NCBI GenBank assembly: GCA_023213395.1
Contig: CM041465.1
Span: 54,877,741-54,941,740, forward strand
Direction of reading: 5' to 3'
DNA: 64,000 nucleotides
DNA from: Cycas panzhihuaensis
Taxonomy: Eukaryota > Cycadophyta
The translations under genes and the position numbers were made by a program. Shown in pieces: positions 44,531 to 58,263 of the stretch (positions are counted from its first letter, which is position 1; the number at the start of each line of letters is the position of its first letter). A model generated the notes under the pieces. That model was given only the letters and a program-made list of their open reading frames with translations, searched no databases and was not told the origin of the DNA.

Positions 44531-47500
44531 ATTATTATTCTTTATAGTTGAAAATCATTTTCATCAAATATAGGAAAGCTTATGTTACTTAGATTCATTT
44601 TCATTGTATAAAAGACTTTAGTACATGATCAAAAAATATGATTTTCAATGAATAAATAAGAAGAGTAATCCTCAAATGATGTTTTAGAATAAATTTCACT
44701 GTTTAAAACATGAAAGAATAAAGTAAGATAAATGTTTTTTATTGAATGAAACAAATATATAATAAAATATCCTTTTGAATTAAAAATTACAAATGCACTT
44801 TTAAAAAGAATATATAAAATAAAATAATAAGGTTCCTTTTCAAAGCAAACTAAATGTACTTCTTTTCTAAAAACTTGATTGAACAATAAGGACCTAAAAG
44901 GAGAACTCAAAGAAATGAAACTTTAATTTGTTTTAATGTCCAAATACCTTTTTAATCAAATGGCTAAGAAATTCCTTATAAAATGTAAGGCAAATATCCT
45001 CTTGAATTGAAAACAATATTTAAACTATATTCCTTTTAAGCAATAATGAATATATGAATCTTTAAAATAAAATATTTAATGGAGTGTGCCTTAAAATGCT
45101 TAAAAGTGCAAAAGAATAAGTTTATAACTATGCACTATTGTATACCTTTTAATTTTTAAATGCAATGGCTTTAAAGCAATTGAAATATACCTTCTACTAG
45201 TAAACCAAGAAGCTTGAAATATAATTTTTTTTAAATGAATGTGTCTTTAATCGAATATATTCTTTGAATGATCATATGCGATCTAATAACTTTCAAATTA
45301 AGATGCTCTTTGTAAAGTAGATAAGAGACTATATACACATTTAATGTGATGCAATGAATTAATAGAACATTCAATATTTAAATGCTCTTAAATCTTGGAA
45401 TATTAAATAAACTTAGAAGTATAAAATGAGCAAAATAATTTGTCATAATTCCCTTTGCAATGTCCTTTTCAAGCTAAAAAAAATAACTTTAAGATGTAGA
45501 AAGAATATTATAAAGATTCTTTGTACTAGTAAAAATCAAATGACAGGAAGCTCCTTTGTAAATTTAAAAATAAACTAGGTATACCTTGAGATTTCTAAGA
45601 AGATATAATACTTAAAATGATCAAATAAGCTCAACAACTATTCTATATTTAAATGAAAGTGTAAAAATAAAATAAATGGTTACGGTAAATAGTACTAATT
45701 TAACGTATTAATCCATATAGGCCTCTTGATCCTTAAGAAGCTAAAGCTTCTGTTAAAAGATACAAATCAACTTATAATCTTATGACAATAAAAATCCTAA
45801 AGAAATTGATTAGTAGTAAACAATACTCAAATAGAATTAATTTAGATGAAATTTTTACTCAAAAATATTACAAAATGTGTCTAATTAGGGTTGAACTAGA
45901 GCCTTAACTTGAAGAGTTTTAAATACATACAAAATCAAAATAAGATGAAATCAGTTCTAATATGTAGAGCTCTAAAAATGCTTTCTATCGGTTCTTACAA
46001 TTTGAAAAACAGAGCTATAATAGTGAAGTTATTGAAGAAATAGTGAACAAACCCCTTTTCAGTAAGTGAAATAAGTTCAGAAAAAATGTCAACTTTGGCT
46101 AAGTCAAACACTATAGAAATAGGCTCAAATTGAGCAAATGATGGTACCAAGCTAAAGAGCTCTAAAATACAAATCTAACAAGACTAACTTTATGAGAAAC
46201 TAACACTCCGGTAAAAAGTTATACCAAACAAGATGATCACTCATATTTGAGTATTAATAAAATAAATTTTTTAAAAGAAAAAGTAATAAGCCCCTTAACC
46301 AATAAGAGCAAGATCACATGAGACCCAATAAGACTAGCAGTTAAGATCCAAAGGGGGCTAGGACTCAAAATTTTATCAAATATAGAAAATAAATTTTAAT
46401 TAATCAAAAATATATAAAATAATTTATAAATTTTAAAATCTGCCAAAATACATGGTCATATGGACCAAAATGCTAATGCCAAATTAAATGCCTAGAATTC
46501 AAAAAATATAAAATATAACTTAATTAAATATAAATTTTATAAAAAAATAAAATAAAATTTAAAAAATAATCAAATTTTAATGGACATACGTAGGTTTATG
46601 ATTCTAAAAAGAGACCCTTTTACTCTAGAGACAATATCTTAGCAACTGGTAGATAAAATTTTGAATCGTTTATGGTGTTAGAAAGTAGAATTAGAGCTAG
46701 ATAGAATGAGCATACATATATTATAGTTTTATCAATAAATAAGAGAGCTCTAGATGATTAAAAATATAAGATCTACTCTAATCAAAAAACATGAAAAAAT
46801 AAATAAATAACCAATTGAAATCATAACTGGAGAGCATGTATTAGGTCTACACTAAAGAGAGTTAAAAGATATTTGAAAAAATATGACTTTTATATGTTAA
46901 AATGGAAAAAAATTATGGACAAAAGCTTATGAAAAACGATAAAGTATAGGGTAATTTTTTGATAAAAAATGATGAAGATCAGCTACAAATCAATTGAAAA
47001 CTATGATGAGATGGGAGCCGAATAATTTACACTGGAGATTGACTAAAAAACACTAAAAAAAAAGTGATTTTTTAGGGAAAAAAATGAACATAAAGATCGC
47101 ACGACAGACAATGGGGGTACAATTGATGAATAGAGGCTAAAAATCAATCACAGAGTCTTGAAATTGATCCAAACATGGTGCCACAGATCTGCAGAGAGAA
47201 TCCAACAAAAAATCCTTTAAAAAAATGAATTTTTAATATATAATATTGAAAAATGACAGAAATAAATGGTGCACACATGGAGATCACCCTAGGAGATTTT
47301 TCTCCTCATTGGGTTATAGAACATAATGAAAATGAAGAGGTGGCTTGTTATTACTGATGCCTAGTTGCCCCTAAAATTTCACGAGAAATGGATAAGCACA
47401 AGATGAGAATGAGACTGCCAAAGATAGGGAGACTATACAGGGTGCAAGGTCCATATAGATGAAACAAAGTTAGAAAATGTTACAAACAGATTCTATAGCC

Positions 47501-48059
47501 TTAAAAATACCTTACTACTAAGTTTCAGAGAAAACCAATAAGAAACAAATCCAAACAAAGTAATTTCACCTTTAATGCCTAGAGTTTTAGTAGACAACAT
47601 GATCTGTTGAGCTTCCAAGATCTATAACTCACAATTAAAATGATAGTTTTTTTAACTATTTTTTTTGGAGCATAGGGGACTCAGAGATGAATCCAATGAG
47701 TGGTTACTTAACATGATTTTAAGTAGTGTGGAGCTCACACAAGCCTACCAAAGTTTAGAAACTTAGAAAATATTTAGAAAAAATGAAGGAAAATAATTAA
47801 AATCTCAAAAAATATCAAATGAAACTTCAAAATAATTGCACCAAATGATTGTTAGGATCAGTATGCATATAATAGCTATAAAAATCTAAATAAATATAGA
47901 TTAAATATGTTATATGTACTAAAAATAGCCAAAAGAAAGCCAAATATTAATAAAAACTATTAAAAAATGTTAATAAAACTATATAAAAGTGACGTATTAT
48001 CAAATATATGCGTGTTGTGAAGGTAGATTAATGCTCTGATATAGGTGGCCAAGATCTAT
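44531..48059 (-). other. Non-coding interior of F
   Basis: These 3.5 kb of AT-rich sequence hold no ORF of note and no pol blocks on either strand. It corresponds in position to the leader of G but lacks the CpG-rich block. Confidence 0.55.
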
Positions 48060-48404
48060 GCTATGATACCAAATGTTGGAAATGTAGCGGAAAGTAGAGT
48101 AGAGCAAATAAACATTGATCTCAATCCATATTAAAAATGCATTTGAAATACATCACTATATTCAAGTCATAGTTAAAGAGTATATAAATATTCCAAAGTA
48201 GGTGGTGTTGAAGAACACTAGGGTTTAAAATCCCATAGAATATATAGTTGTGAGGGAGGAGGGAAACCTCCTCAACCTCTAAAATTTAAACAAATATAAA
48301 ATAATGCATAACTTAATATTAAAATAAACTCACCTAACTTACCATTAATATGTATGCACTCACATGTTTCTAAGGTGGAAGTGGGGTGAGGAATATTAAT
48401 CCCA

Positions 48405-48407
<3 letters not shown>

Positions 48408-48486
<79 letters not shown>

Positions 48487-48500
48487 ATATATATATATAT
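48408..48500. repeat. (TA)n microsatellite at the F/E junction
   Basis: About 45 TA units with one CT interruption start exactly at the F target site. The uninterrupted 5' LTR of E has only a short TA run at the equivalent place (about 52,029-52,040). Confidence 0.9.
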
Positions 48501-48658
48501 TGATAATCACCTCATTAGCAGTTTATCAAATATAATGAGCCACTACATCATCCAATAGTGGGATAGCATGGATATGTGTGCATCTCATATATCTCGAAGT
48601 AGGCAAATGATGGGAAGTGTATGTGTACATCATATATAGTAAACATTATGTTTTAACA
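48413..48658 (-). repeat. 3' LTR of E, inner piece
   Basis: After the TA run it matches 52,040-52,199 and ends TTTTAACA at 48658, directly before the PPT complement CCTCCCTATA. Confidence 0.88.
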
Positions 48659-48668
48659 CCTCCCTATA

Positions 48669-51600
48669 ATATTTAATATCCTTAAATCTTGATCTTGAGT
48701 CTTCATGTATTCATCTTGTATACTGGAACCTATAAGTTGTACCTGTAACCTATATTATGTATGCAGTATCACATGTAATCTGTAAATAACCTATATCTTA
48801 TAACCTGTTTCCTATATCCTATATCCTATAACTCATTTCCTATATCCTATATGTTATAGGTGAATTCATTACACTGTAGGCTCTCTTTCGGGTAGAGTTT
48901 CCACATAAAATCACCAAAATCATCTATAACCTATAAAAGACATATAACTATATGCTTATCTCCATCAAGCATCAACCTATATAAACTAACATATATGAAG
49001 TGTTTTGTGCACATCTTCATATCTTCATCTATGTGGTTGCTGCTTTCAATCTACATTAAGTTGACCATCAAATCAAACAAAGTGATATCTGAGTCCATAT
49101 AAAATAATATCCATCTATCAAAATACTTGGGTGACCAACTGTTGTAATCTCTAGTTCATTAGGAAATTGCTTCAAATATATGGTTTATCATCCTTCCAAA
49201 TTACTTGTAAGACCAATAAAATTTCATCAGCTATATCAAATTAATAGTTGGATCATCTTGAACAATCAACTCTAGGATCATGTTAAACTACTTAGCCATG
49301 GTAAGTTAATTGTAACAAGGTAATTGTACTCAACATCTAACTAGATAACATAAATTAGTTTAATATCCAAGCGATTTGTATATTTGGTTAGGATTTTTGT
49401 CATCCGCTAAACTAAATGTAATATTATGAAGGGAGAAATAAACAACCATATATTAAGGATGTCTCATATAATAACTTTATCATGTCTTTTTTACTTAATG
49501 AAATTTTCCAACTAAAGTGGGCCTCAAAATGTCATAAATGAGCCTCAATATGCTTAATTTTAAACCAAACTATAATTTTCATCCATCATTCCTCAAAGAT
49601 AACTTAATCATTATGCTTGGAGCCATGAAAAACATTATAATTTACTAAAATTTTCCTAAAAACTAATAACAAATTCATCTAAACTGAGGTTTGAAGCTTT
49701 TGCATCAAATTTACCCTAATTTTCTCTATCTTCTACTATTCAAAGTAGGTCATATGACCACTCGTTGCAACCATCTCAAAGTCTTTTTTCCAACACAACA
49801 GATGACATCTGATTCTGATATATGAGTGATGAGTTATGGTGCAAAATGTGCTAGTATACCATGAAAAAGTGTGTGATCCTTTAGAAATTGGTGATAGATC
49901 TAAAATTTTATCAAATACCAAATATATAATTAAAAAAGTCAAAAAGTATGCAATTTGGTTTATTGATATTTGAAGTTTTCCCCCTTTGATAGCTAGCCCC
50001 CAATCATATTATCTCTCTATATGACCACCTATCAATCTAAAGAGGCTAAATCAAATCTAAAAATCTTATGCAATCTAATTAAATGAAGCAATCTAAACAC
50101 AATTTTTTCAAGTGTTTCAAAAATTTATTTTTAAAATGTAATATCTCTATCTATGACTAAATCAAATTTGCACAATCATCATAGGCATGGTAGGGTGATG
50201 AGTAAATATATGTAGCTCTATAATAGACAACCAGATTGGGTGATGCCTTGTTGGTCAAATTCTCTTCATCTGTAGTTGCTAATTATACATGAAGAACATG
50301 GTGTAATACATACCTCAATGATATAGATATGACATTAAACTTACAATCCTTATATGTAGTGGTATCGACAGGGATGACTTTGTAATCATGGATATTTTGT
50401 CCATGTGCAAGTAGTAAGGGTTTAAACATTACTTCATAATCTCTATGCATGTATGGATATGATCTATAATCTGTAGCTTTAGGGGCAAGCAAGTGTGGGC
50501 TATGGCTAACTCAGGCTCTATTTCGAGTTGAAACCATATGGCATCACAGGTATAGTGCCATTGTATATTGTCTAGAAGGCATCTAAACATCATTCTTCTA
50601 AAGAGGCAACTTGGGGGGGTGGCAAGATCTGTGTTGGTGTCACTTCTGTGATGGTAAGGTTGATGATATCTCCATCTCTTCCCTTATAAGTGATGTCATC
50701 TAGATGGCAACAACATCATATAACCCCTATAGGGTTTGTATATTTACATGATTATTACAATCAAACATACCTCCATGTCTTTAAGAGTTTTGTAAGATTA
50801 AAATCATGCTTTAAAATTTATATAACATTCATGTGTTATAGGTAGGGTTTGTTACACAACTATGGTTACTCCTAGAAACATTATTTATCTCTATTCTGCA
50901 TCCTAGAAGAGTGTGGTAGATAGCTAGTTTCCATGTTTGGTCATAATATCAAACATATAATATGCCATATAATATTACTCATATGCCATTAAATAGATCA
51001 TCATGTGTGCCATCATATAATCAAACCATCTAACAAAGTGTTTTATATAAATTAATCATGTCATCATTTAGGGTTTAACATTCAGTCACAACCCAAGTAG
51101 TCATACCCTTAATGTAAATCCACCAATAAAATATAATCATGCCTTTATATATCTTAAGCATTTTTTACTATAATAAAATCTGCCACATGCCTTTTATATT
51201 ATCACTAAAATACCTATCAATAAGATGTTATACATGCTTGCTTCCTTCTTCATGCATACTGATGGATTGTCCTTATCCTAGTAGTAAATCTCATTGTAAG
51301 ACACTTGCAAAAACCTCTAGGAAGATCCATGAGTGATAGTAAACCTATTAAGGGACACTCGTAAAAGCCTTCACTTATGGACTAAATATAATATTTATGG
51401 ACTACTTTGAATACCTGCATGTTCTATAGAATATGGAGCCAACATGCATAAAATATATGTCCACATAAAATACCAAATCAACATACCATTAGTATCATCT
51501 ATATATGTCCTATATGTGGCTTGAATAGCTCTATTTGTCCTATAAACAGTATCATATATCACTGGAATATGCATATAATTGGCTCAATAAAAAATTCATC

Positions 51601-51686
51601 ACAAATAGCTCTTATCATAGGCTCGATAGGCTTGAATCTTGATTAGTAGGATCTTCACCTCACCATAACGACTTGGATGCAACACA
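48669..51686 (-). other. Interior of E, no recognisable gene
   Basis: I find no Gag, protease, integrase or RT motif on either strand. A CCTATATC-type repeat runs at 48,730-48,860. One short frame (50492-50283, 69 codons) has no known relatives that I can name. The 49,095-49,165 part resembles 7225-7300. Confidence 0.55.
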
Positions 51687-51698
51687 ACTCTTATACCA

Positions 51699-52199
51699 TG
51701 TTTAAAAAAAGGGTAACAAGATTGCTCTAAAGCTATGTTAAAATATACATACATGGCTCTGATACCATGTTAAAAATATAAAGATGCAATCATATGAACT
51801 CATGAGTATGTACATATAGAGAATTATTTAACGTGAATGTAAAGTAAAGTAAGCATCATTAAATATAATCATCATCATAAGATGGACACCAAGATTTATA
51901 TGTGAAAAAACTAGTGTGGAAAAAAACATGGGAGAAGGTGGAGTTAGGACTCCACTTATAATCATAAAGTTTACATCTCCAAGTCTTCAACCTTTCTCAC
52001 TCCTTTTTCAAGTTCTTAAGTGGTGAGAGTACATATATATAGTGATAATACCTCATGAGTAGCCTATCAAATATAATGAGTTGCTACATCATCTAATAGT
52101 CAGATAGCATGGATATGTGTACATATCATACAGCTCGAAGTAGGTGAATGTTAGGAAGTATATGTATACACCATATACATTAAACATTATATTTTAACA
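51699..52199 (-). repeat. 5' LTR of E, with internal PBS copies
   Basis: It is 501 bp. PBS-like GCTCTAAAGCTA (51724-51735) and GCTCTGATACCA (51756-51767, perfect) are each followed by TGTTAAAA. The arrangement is the same as in the other LTR, so it predates integration. Confidence 0.9.
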
Positions 52200-52572
52200 T
52201 AAGGATCCTTTGGTATCCAAAAGACTCTATTTGTGATAGAATCTCTTTATTCTTCAGTTTATTGCTTGTTTGTAAATGATGACTTGGTAATGATTGATTG
52301 CATATAACTTTATGGTCTAAATATCATTCATTATAGCATAAGTAAATCTTTAAAACCTCTCTTTTTATCTTAGAAGCATTTTTCGAAAAGATGATAGTAT
52401 GTAATTGGAACAAAAGCTTCGCATAAACATTACATATTATTGAATTTCTTGGTAATTTACATACATAGTTGCATTTGGTATTAGTTGTATTTCATGCTAG
52501 GTTATTGCTCATCAAAAAGTATCTATTGCATCTAAAGGAAGTAATTTCATATTCTTTATTAGTGTGCTTCAT

Positions 52573-52729
<157 letters not shown>

Positions 52730-53227
52730 CATATGCATTTAGTTTTCTTATTTGTGTATTGAAAAGAAGGTGGATAGATCTTGTAGTTTTGTTGACTGTT
52801 CTTGTGTTTTCATTTCATTTAATAAAAAATAAATAAAATAAAAAAGAAGAGAAAAACCTTTCCATCACTTAGTCCTTCTCCTTCATTTTAATAAAACGTA
52901 AAAGATTGAAAGAATAGGAGGAAAGGAATCCCAAGGAAGGACACAAGAGATATTGTTAGCATAATCTTGAACTCAGAACTCCTCCATCTAATTGTGTTAG
53001 ACTAGTGGATTCAATCACCCCCTCGCATCCTAGCCTTTTATTACTTCATTCATTTATACCTTTATTAAATGGTATAATCAGGTCGAGACTCCTTTTTAGG
53101 AGTTGGAAAAAGTGGTTCTTTTGGTTCTCTTAGGCTTCTTATCTCTTAGATTAGACTTAAAATAGAGGAAACATACCACTAGTTAGGAGATATTTGGTTT
53201 AGGTCTAACTGAATCATGCCATCTTTT

Positions 53228-53244
53228 TGGCACCCATACTGGGG
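53228..53244 (+). promoter_or_regulatory. Primer-binding site of H
   Basis: TGGCACCCATACTGGGG starts six bases after the 5' LTR. It resembles the TGGCGCCCACCGTGGGG type common in plant Tat-lineage gypsy elements. The tRNA identity was not verified. Confidence 0.75.
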
Positions 53245-53308
53245 ATTACTATTTATTTTCTTGTTTAAAGTGATAGAAAGTACAACCCATTCTTAACTTA
53301 GAAACCTA

Positions 53309-55070
53309 TTGAGATCATCCTTTTCTTATACAAGCACATCGCTTATAGATAACCTTATCTATAAGAAGAGCATTTTTTCATATGAGGTTATCCTTTATAG
53401 ACTTCCCTCTTACATTCTTATATTGCTTACATTTAAGGGGATACCAAGACAAGATCCTTCAAGGCACATTAAGAAATTTGCTTTTGCATATGCTTATCAT
53501 ATGCCTAATGATCTTTTATTGATAAGACTTTTCTCAAGGACATTATGAGATAGTGCACTCATGTGGTTTTACCAATTACCTTAAAATTAAATTTTCTCAT
53601 TTCAATAATTGATGGATGTCTTTATAAGTGAATTTGATGTCACTTTGCCTTTTTCGGTGGAACAAAAGGCCCTTCTTACGATTAGACTAATGGATAATGA
53701 ATCTATAAAAGATTTTAAGAAATATTACTTAGATCTTAATGCATCATATAATCCTCAAATTTCTAAAGACCTGCTCAATCAAATCTAGTCATTTATTATA
53801 TAATGAACCCATCAACATATGGTTTTATCTTCACTAGTTTCTTACCAGGTTGAGCCTCCCAATACTAGTCCTAAAATGCTTAGCATAATCATACACTCAA
53901 GTTGAATTCTATCGAAAGAATATAGAGCTAGTTCATGTCCTATAGAGGTAGTTGTCCAATCAATGCCTTCTACTACTCCCTTCATATTACAGTAGGATGA
54001 AGGGTCATCGATTGCCACCGGTGCTATTGGTAACTTCCCTATCGACAACACTATATATTCTTTTATACCTCTCCATGAGTCAGGTGGTGAGTCCTTTTTG
54101 GATTTGTCTTTTCCTAAAATCGACTTTTATCCTAAGGATAAGGGCTCTCATTCCTTTGATAATAATGAGGTCCTAGGACCTCCTATTAACTCATCTTTCA
54201 TCCTTAATGAAGAGCTATCTATTGAGACTTTTTGTCATTCTTTGAGTTAGCTTGTTAAGCTTTCTCATGAACGTGATATTGACACTTTTATTGATGAGGT
54301 TTCTAAACTCCATATTGAGTGTCCTACTAGTTTTGAATTGCAAACACCTTAAGAGGTCATACTTTGATGACCTTAGCTTATTCAATATGAGAGTTATTCT
54401 TCAAAAATTACTATATATAAGTCATTCAAGGAAGAAATTCAATCTCAAGATGTTGAGATTGATTTGTCTATTTCTACTATTAATTAATCTACTCCACATG
54501 TGTATTTAGGGGTTAGATTTCATTCACTCAATCTTTCCCCCATCTTGGTTAGGGGTGGCACATCTATTATATCTATACTTATTTCACTTACTCCACAACA
54601 AGCATTGGATATGATTTCATAAGTGTTTACCTTACCTTCCATTATATCCCTACTAAAACTTCTACTAGATATTCATTCAATTCGCCCTAATCATTATTAT
54701 CAGATAATTCCATATAGCCCACCCCTAGCTCATAAATATTTTCTGCAATATGCTTTTAAGACTAAAACCATTTTAAATTAGGTAATCTCTTCTTTTTCCC
54801 TAAAGCTTTACATCCTTTTTAGCCTTAAAGAATTCATCCTCAATGAGTTAATTCATTTTCCCTTTCAAGAAAGGAAATTGATGTCATTGGGAGGGTCTTA
54901 TTTTATTATTTCAAGGATAGCTAGTAAACCAAGACCTTTATTGGACTTTACCCCTGAGGAGAATAGTTAGTCTAAGGGTTCATTCAAATAATTACCTTTT
55001 GGTTTCACTCAGGATGATGATAACATAGGGTGATTATACCATGTTGTGGCCCCTTCTACCATTCTAATCA
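53309..55070 (+). pseudogene. Tat-like gag of H
   Basis: The frame 53309-53548 contains PRQDPSRHIKKFAFAYAYHM and LLLIRLFSRTL, then ALMWFYQLP and SIKDFKKYYLDLN in continuation (about 53,550-53,740). These are the blocks of Ty3/gypsy retrotransposon Gag (DP...H...F, L..F...L...A..W...LP, F...F). The remaining sequence to about 55,070 reads as a degenerate Ser/Pro-rich Gag tail with many stops (SFPKIDFYPKDKGSH-, LDFTPEENS-). No zinc knuckle or protease could be found. Confidence 0.7.
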
Positions 55071-57600
55071 CCTAATTCAATTGCTTTTTCCTTTTTACTT
55101 TGATAACTAGTTTCTCACTTACATAATAAGCTTTGAGATAACCTCCTTTGTTGAAGTTTTTTTTTATCAAGATAGAGTTTTGATTTCTCCAAATGACCAT
55201 TTTCCCACTATGACTCTGCAATGAGTATAAACTATGAATTCAAAAAATTCATCTGCTAAAGAGTATAAACTATAGTAGACTTTTAGTCTCTATAATGAGG
55301 ATAAACTATGGCTTTGAATCTTTTTTCTTACTTAATGAGCTAAAACTATAGGCAATTCCTTTCTTTAGTTTTTTCTCATCTCCTCTTGAGTTGTTCTTGC
55401 TTTCATCAAAGTCTTACTCATGGTTATATAAGTCTTTTGCTCCATCTAACATTTGTGTTAATTATAGGCACTCTTTTTTAAGGTTTTGGTCTTCTTCTCT
55501 TTTGATCTCTATGTTCAAGAGAGAATTTGGGCCCCTAGTCTTATCATTTATTTTTATCCTTGAAAAGAGAGATTGGTTCATCAACTTCAAACACTTTATC
55601 ATTTATTTAGATAATACTTCTATGTATTAGTCCATCATCCTAAGGATTCATTCTTGGTCATATATTAGCTACTATTTTCATTTTATTGTTTTTATTATCC
55701 TCGGTTCTCTCTATCTACATTATGAAGTGAGTGCTCATTCTGTCGCCTTCCCTTTATATTTGGAGACACTATGATTTTGATTTCCTTTCTTTTTCATAAT
55801 TTAATCCTTCGTGAGATTGGTCTCTTCATCTTGTATTCCATTGAAAAAGATAAATTCTTAATGTATTAAGTAAGAAAACTCCATAATTAAATGATTATAA
55901 TTTTGTTCTTATTAAAAAAAAAAGTGAAAGATGAAAATTAAAAAAAGGGAAAAAAATAATTAAAAAAAAAAAAGAAAAAATCAATTACAAAAAAGTATAT
56001 TATTATCATCCTCTTGTAATCTAGGATAAATTGCATAACAACTTTGTGCTCACCTATTCTTGTAGTAGATTGGGTCTATTTGGATGAGTCATTCAAGATT
56101 TTTCGGTCTAGTTGCTTGGGTCCATTGTGGCCTCAATTATGATCAAACCCTACTTGACACCTTTTATTCTTGTTAATCATAGTTATTTTAATTATGTTTT
56201 CTCTTTTTCTTTAATATAGTTAGAATCTTTTCCATTTACCACCATCTCCTTATTGATTGATTCCTACACCCTCTATCATTGATTACACCATCTCCAAATA
56301 CCAATCCTATCTTCCTATGGCATTGAGTATACTCACTGATGGAGGTAGTAGAGGTAATGAAAGACCATCTATTACTGCTTAGGATGGAAAATCCTCTCCC
56401 CTCCACTAGCCTAATTATACCTAGACCAACTAATAATAAAGTCATATTTTGCTATCATTAGAGACTTATTCGATATCTCTCACTTTTATCTTAGACCCAT
56501 CATTATATATTCTAATTCTCAGATTGTAGTCTATTAACTAGTTCAGATATATCAAGTGAACTCTTCACGACTCATTTTCTTTTGCCATTAGGCTTTATCA
56601 TTGTTGTCATTATTTTCTTCAGTCATTATCTAGTATGATTGTGTCTCTTCTATCTTGGATGATTACTTTCATTGACTTCTATTTTTTGGCAAGGGGCACC
56701 CCACTATGGAATAAGTATAAATTATCACTCTATAAAGAGTATAAACTACTAGTTTTTTAAGATAAAGGTTTAAGCAGCATGAAGGTTAAGATTATAGGGT
56801 TAAGAATGAAATGAAGTATTTGAAAGGATGGACCCACATGGGAATCTTGGGTTATGGAGGATCTTGATAGGGAGCAAGATCATAAAAACTTCTTATACCT
56901 AGAAGGAGCCAATGAGGAACCTAATATACTCAAAAAACTAATTGTTTATCAAGTAAGATTATTCTTTCTTTCTATAAACAACATGTTTTTTTTATGATAT
57001 ATTATATGAATATGGGTTTTACTCTATATTTATATAATCTATCAGGAATATGATATGAATCATGTGAGTTTTTTCTTTTGAGAAACTTATATTATTCCAT
57101 TTTCTACTTTTATAAACCTATTACTGTTTATTTTAGATGGTTTTATGTTTATAGAAATAGAATTAGTAAGACTTTCATCTACTCATTATCTTTTATTCAT
57201 TTTCTATCTTTCATTACTCCTTATAATCTTTTCTTTTTAAAATCTCTTTGCGCTCTAGAATGAATATAAACTATCATGTGTATACCAGTGAAAAATCAAA
57301 AAAAAAAAATTGACAAAAGAATAAAAAAAGAATATTTATAAAATTATTATATGTTTTTATAGACCATCACACTTATAAATGTATATTATGCTTAATTCAT
57401 AAATTAGGGATAAAGGGGGGAAAAGAGTTCAGAGTTAATCATCCATCACACACAAGTTTTCAAGAAAAGTAATCAGTATATACATATGTAAGAAAATACA
57501 GTATATCTGTCACTTATGTGACTTATGATATAACAATTAAGGCTCACAAAATGTTTCACATCTACCTCCTATCCCCATATATATATAGAATATACTCATC
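55071..57600. other. Non-coding interior of H with a recurring TAAACTATG motif
   Basis: No protein family is recognisable. Copies of (G)AGTATAAACTAT or close variants occur near 55,226, 55,262, 55,301, 56,739 and 57,262. They are spaced irregularly and preceded by 'aatga' or 'aaaga'. A-rich runs lie at 55,910-55,990 and 57,297-57,335. Confidence 0.5.
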
Positions 57601-58263
57601 TTTGTTAGCCCTAATGAGATCTCTCATGTGCTCCTTGATCTGTCCTCTCTCCTTTGTCTGGAGTCTATCCATATGTAGACTCCCTACGTAGTGGAAGATA
57701 TCATCCCTACTACTTTTTAGTACTCCTAAATAGAGTAACTTACACTCTCACTTATGCCAACATCATTCCACATAGATGACATCCCTCATCCTCAGTTATC
57801 CTAAGCTCTAACTCTCAAAGTCTCAACTCTACTCTCATATCCATGAACATGTCTTGAGCTCAAAGTGCACAACTAAAATAGTTAATACCGTGCCCTAGGA
57901 GTGTGTAATCTACTATGTTCCATGCTGGAACCTCTTTCAATATAGGTACATATAGGAAGATCAACTCTAGTGTCCTTCTTACCTCTGCCAGAGTCATGCT
58001 CTCATCATTTGTCCATAGAAAATATATAAATCATGATCAGTCTCCTAAGAAGAGAATATATAATCAAAAGGAAAACATAATTTAAGATATTTAAAACTAA
58101 TTAACTAGCATACCTGCTAGATCACCTCCTCTTGTTGGTTCCACTACCATCTCCTCCTTTACCTGTGGCACTCCCTCTCTATGAGGCTCTTGGGAAGCCT
58201 CTTGGGTAGTATCTCCCTCTCCTACCTTGCTCCCACCTCCTCTTCCCTACTCCTCTGCTAATC

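Larger units (their letters stand above)
43567..48407 (-). mobile_element. Gag-only copia-type element F
   Basis: It is 4841 bp with two 334-bp LTRs (43567-43900 and 48074-48407) and TSD TATAT (43562-43566 and 48408-48412; weak evidence because the site is a TA run). PBS TGGTATCATAGC lies at 48060-48071 and a purine-rich PPT next to 43901. The interior carries the same gag block as G and no pol. It is older than G, judged by the LTR differences. Confidence 0.88.
43230..52199 (-). mobile_element. Non-autonomous LTR element E, interrupted by F
   Basis: TSD is TAAGG (43225-43229 and 52200-52204), with termini TGTTAAAA/TTTTAACA. The 5' LTR is 51699-52199 (501 bp). The 3' LTR is 43230-43566 plus 48408-48658, split by F. 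PPT (TATAGGGAGG in element sense) is at 48659-48668 and the degenerate PBS (TGGTATAAGAGT) at 51687-51698. The 3-kb interior encodes no recognisable protein, so E is a LARD-like element. Confidence 0.88.

Noticed and set aside
43000-52200. Several 'gctctgataccatg' strings as separate solo-element PBSs
   Set aside because: Each falls inside an LTR of E in the same place in both copies, so they belong to the LTR and not to extra insertions.
55900-55990. A-rich runs as poly(A) tails of LINE or SINE insertions
   Set aside because: No target-site duplication, no LINE RT, and no SINE A/B boxes next to them.
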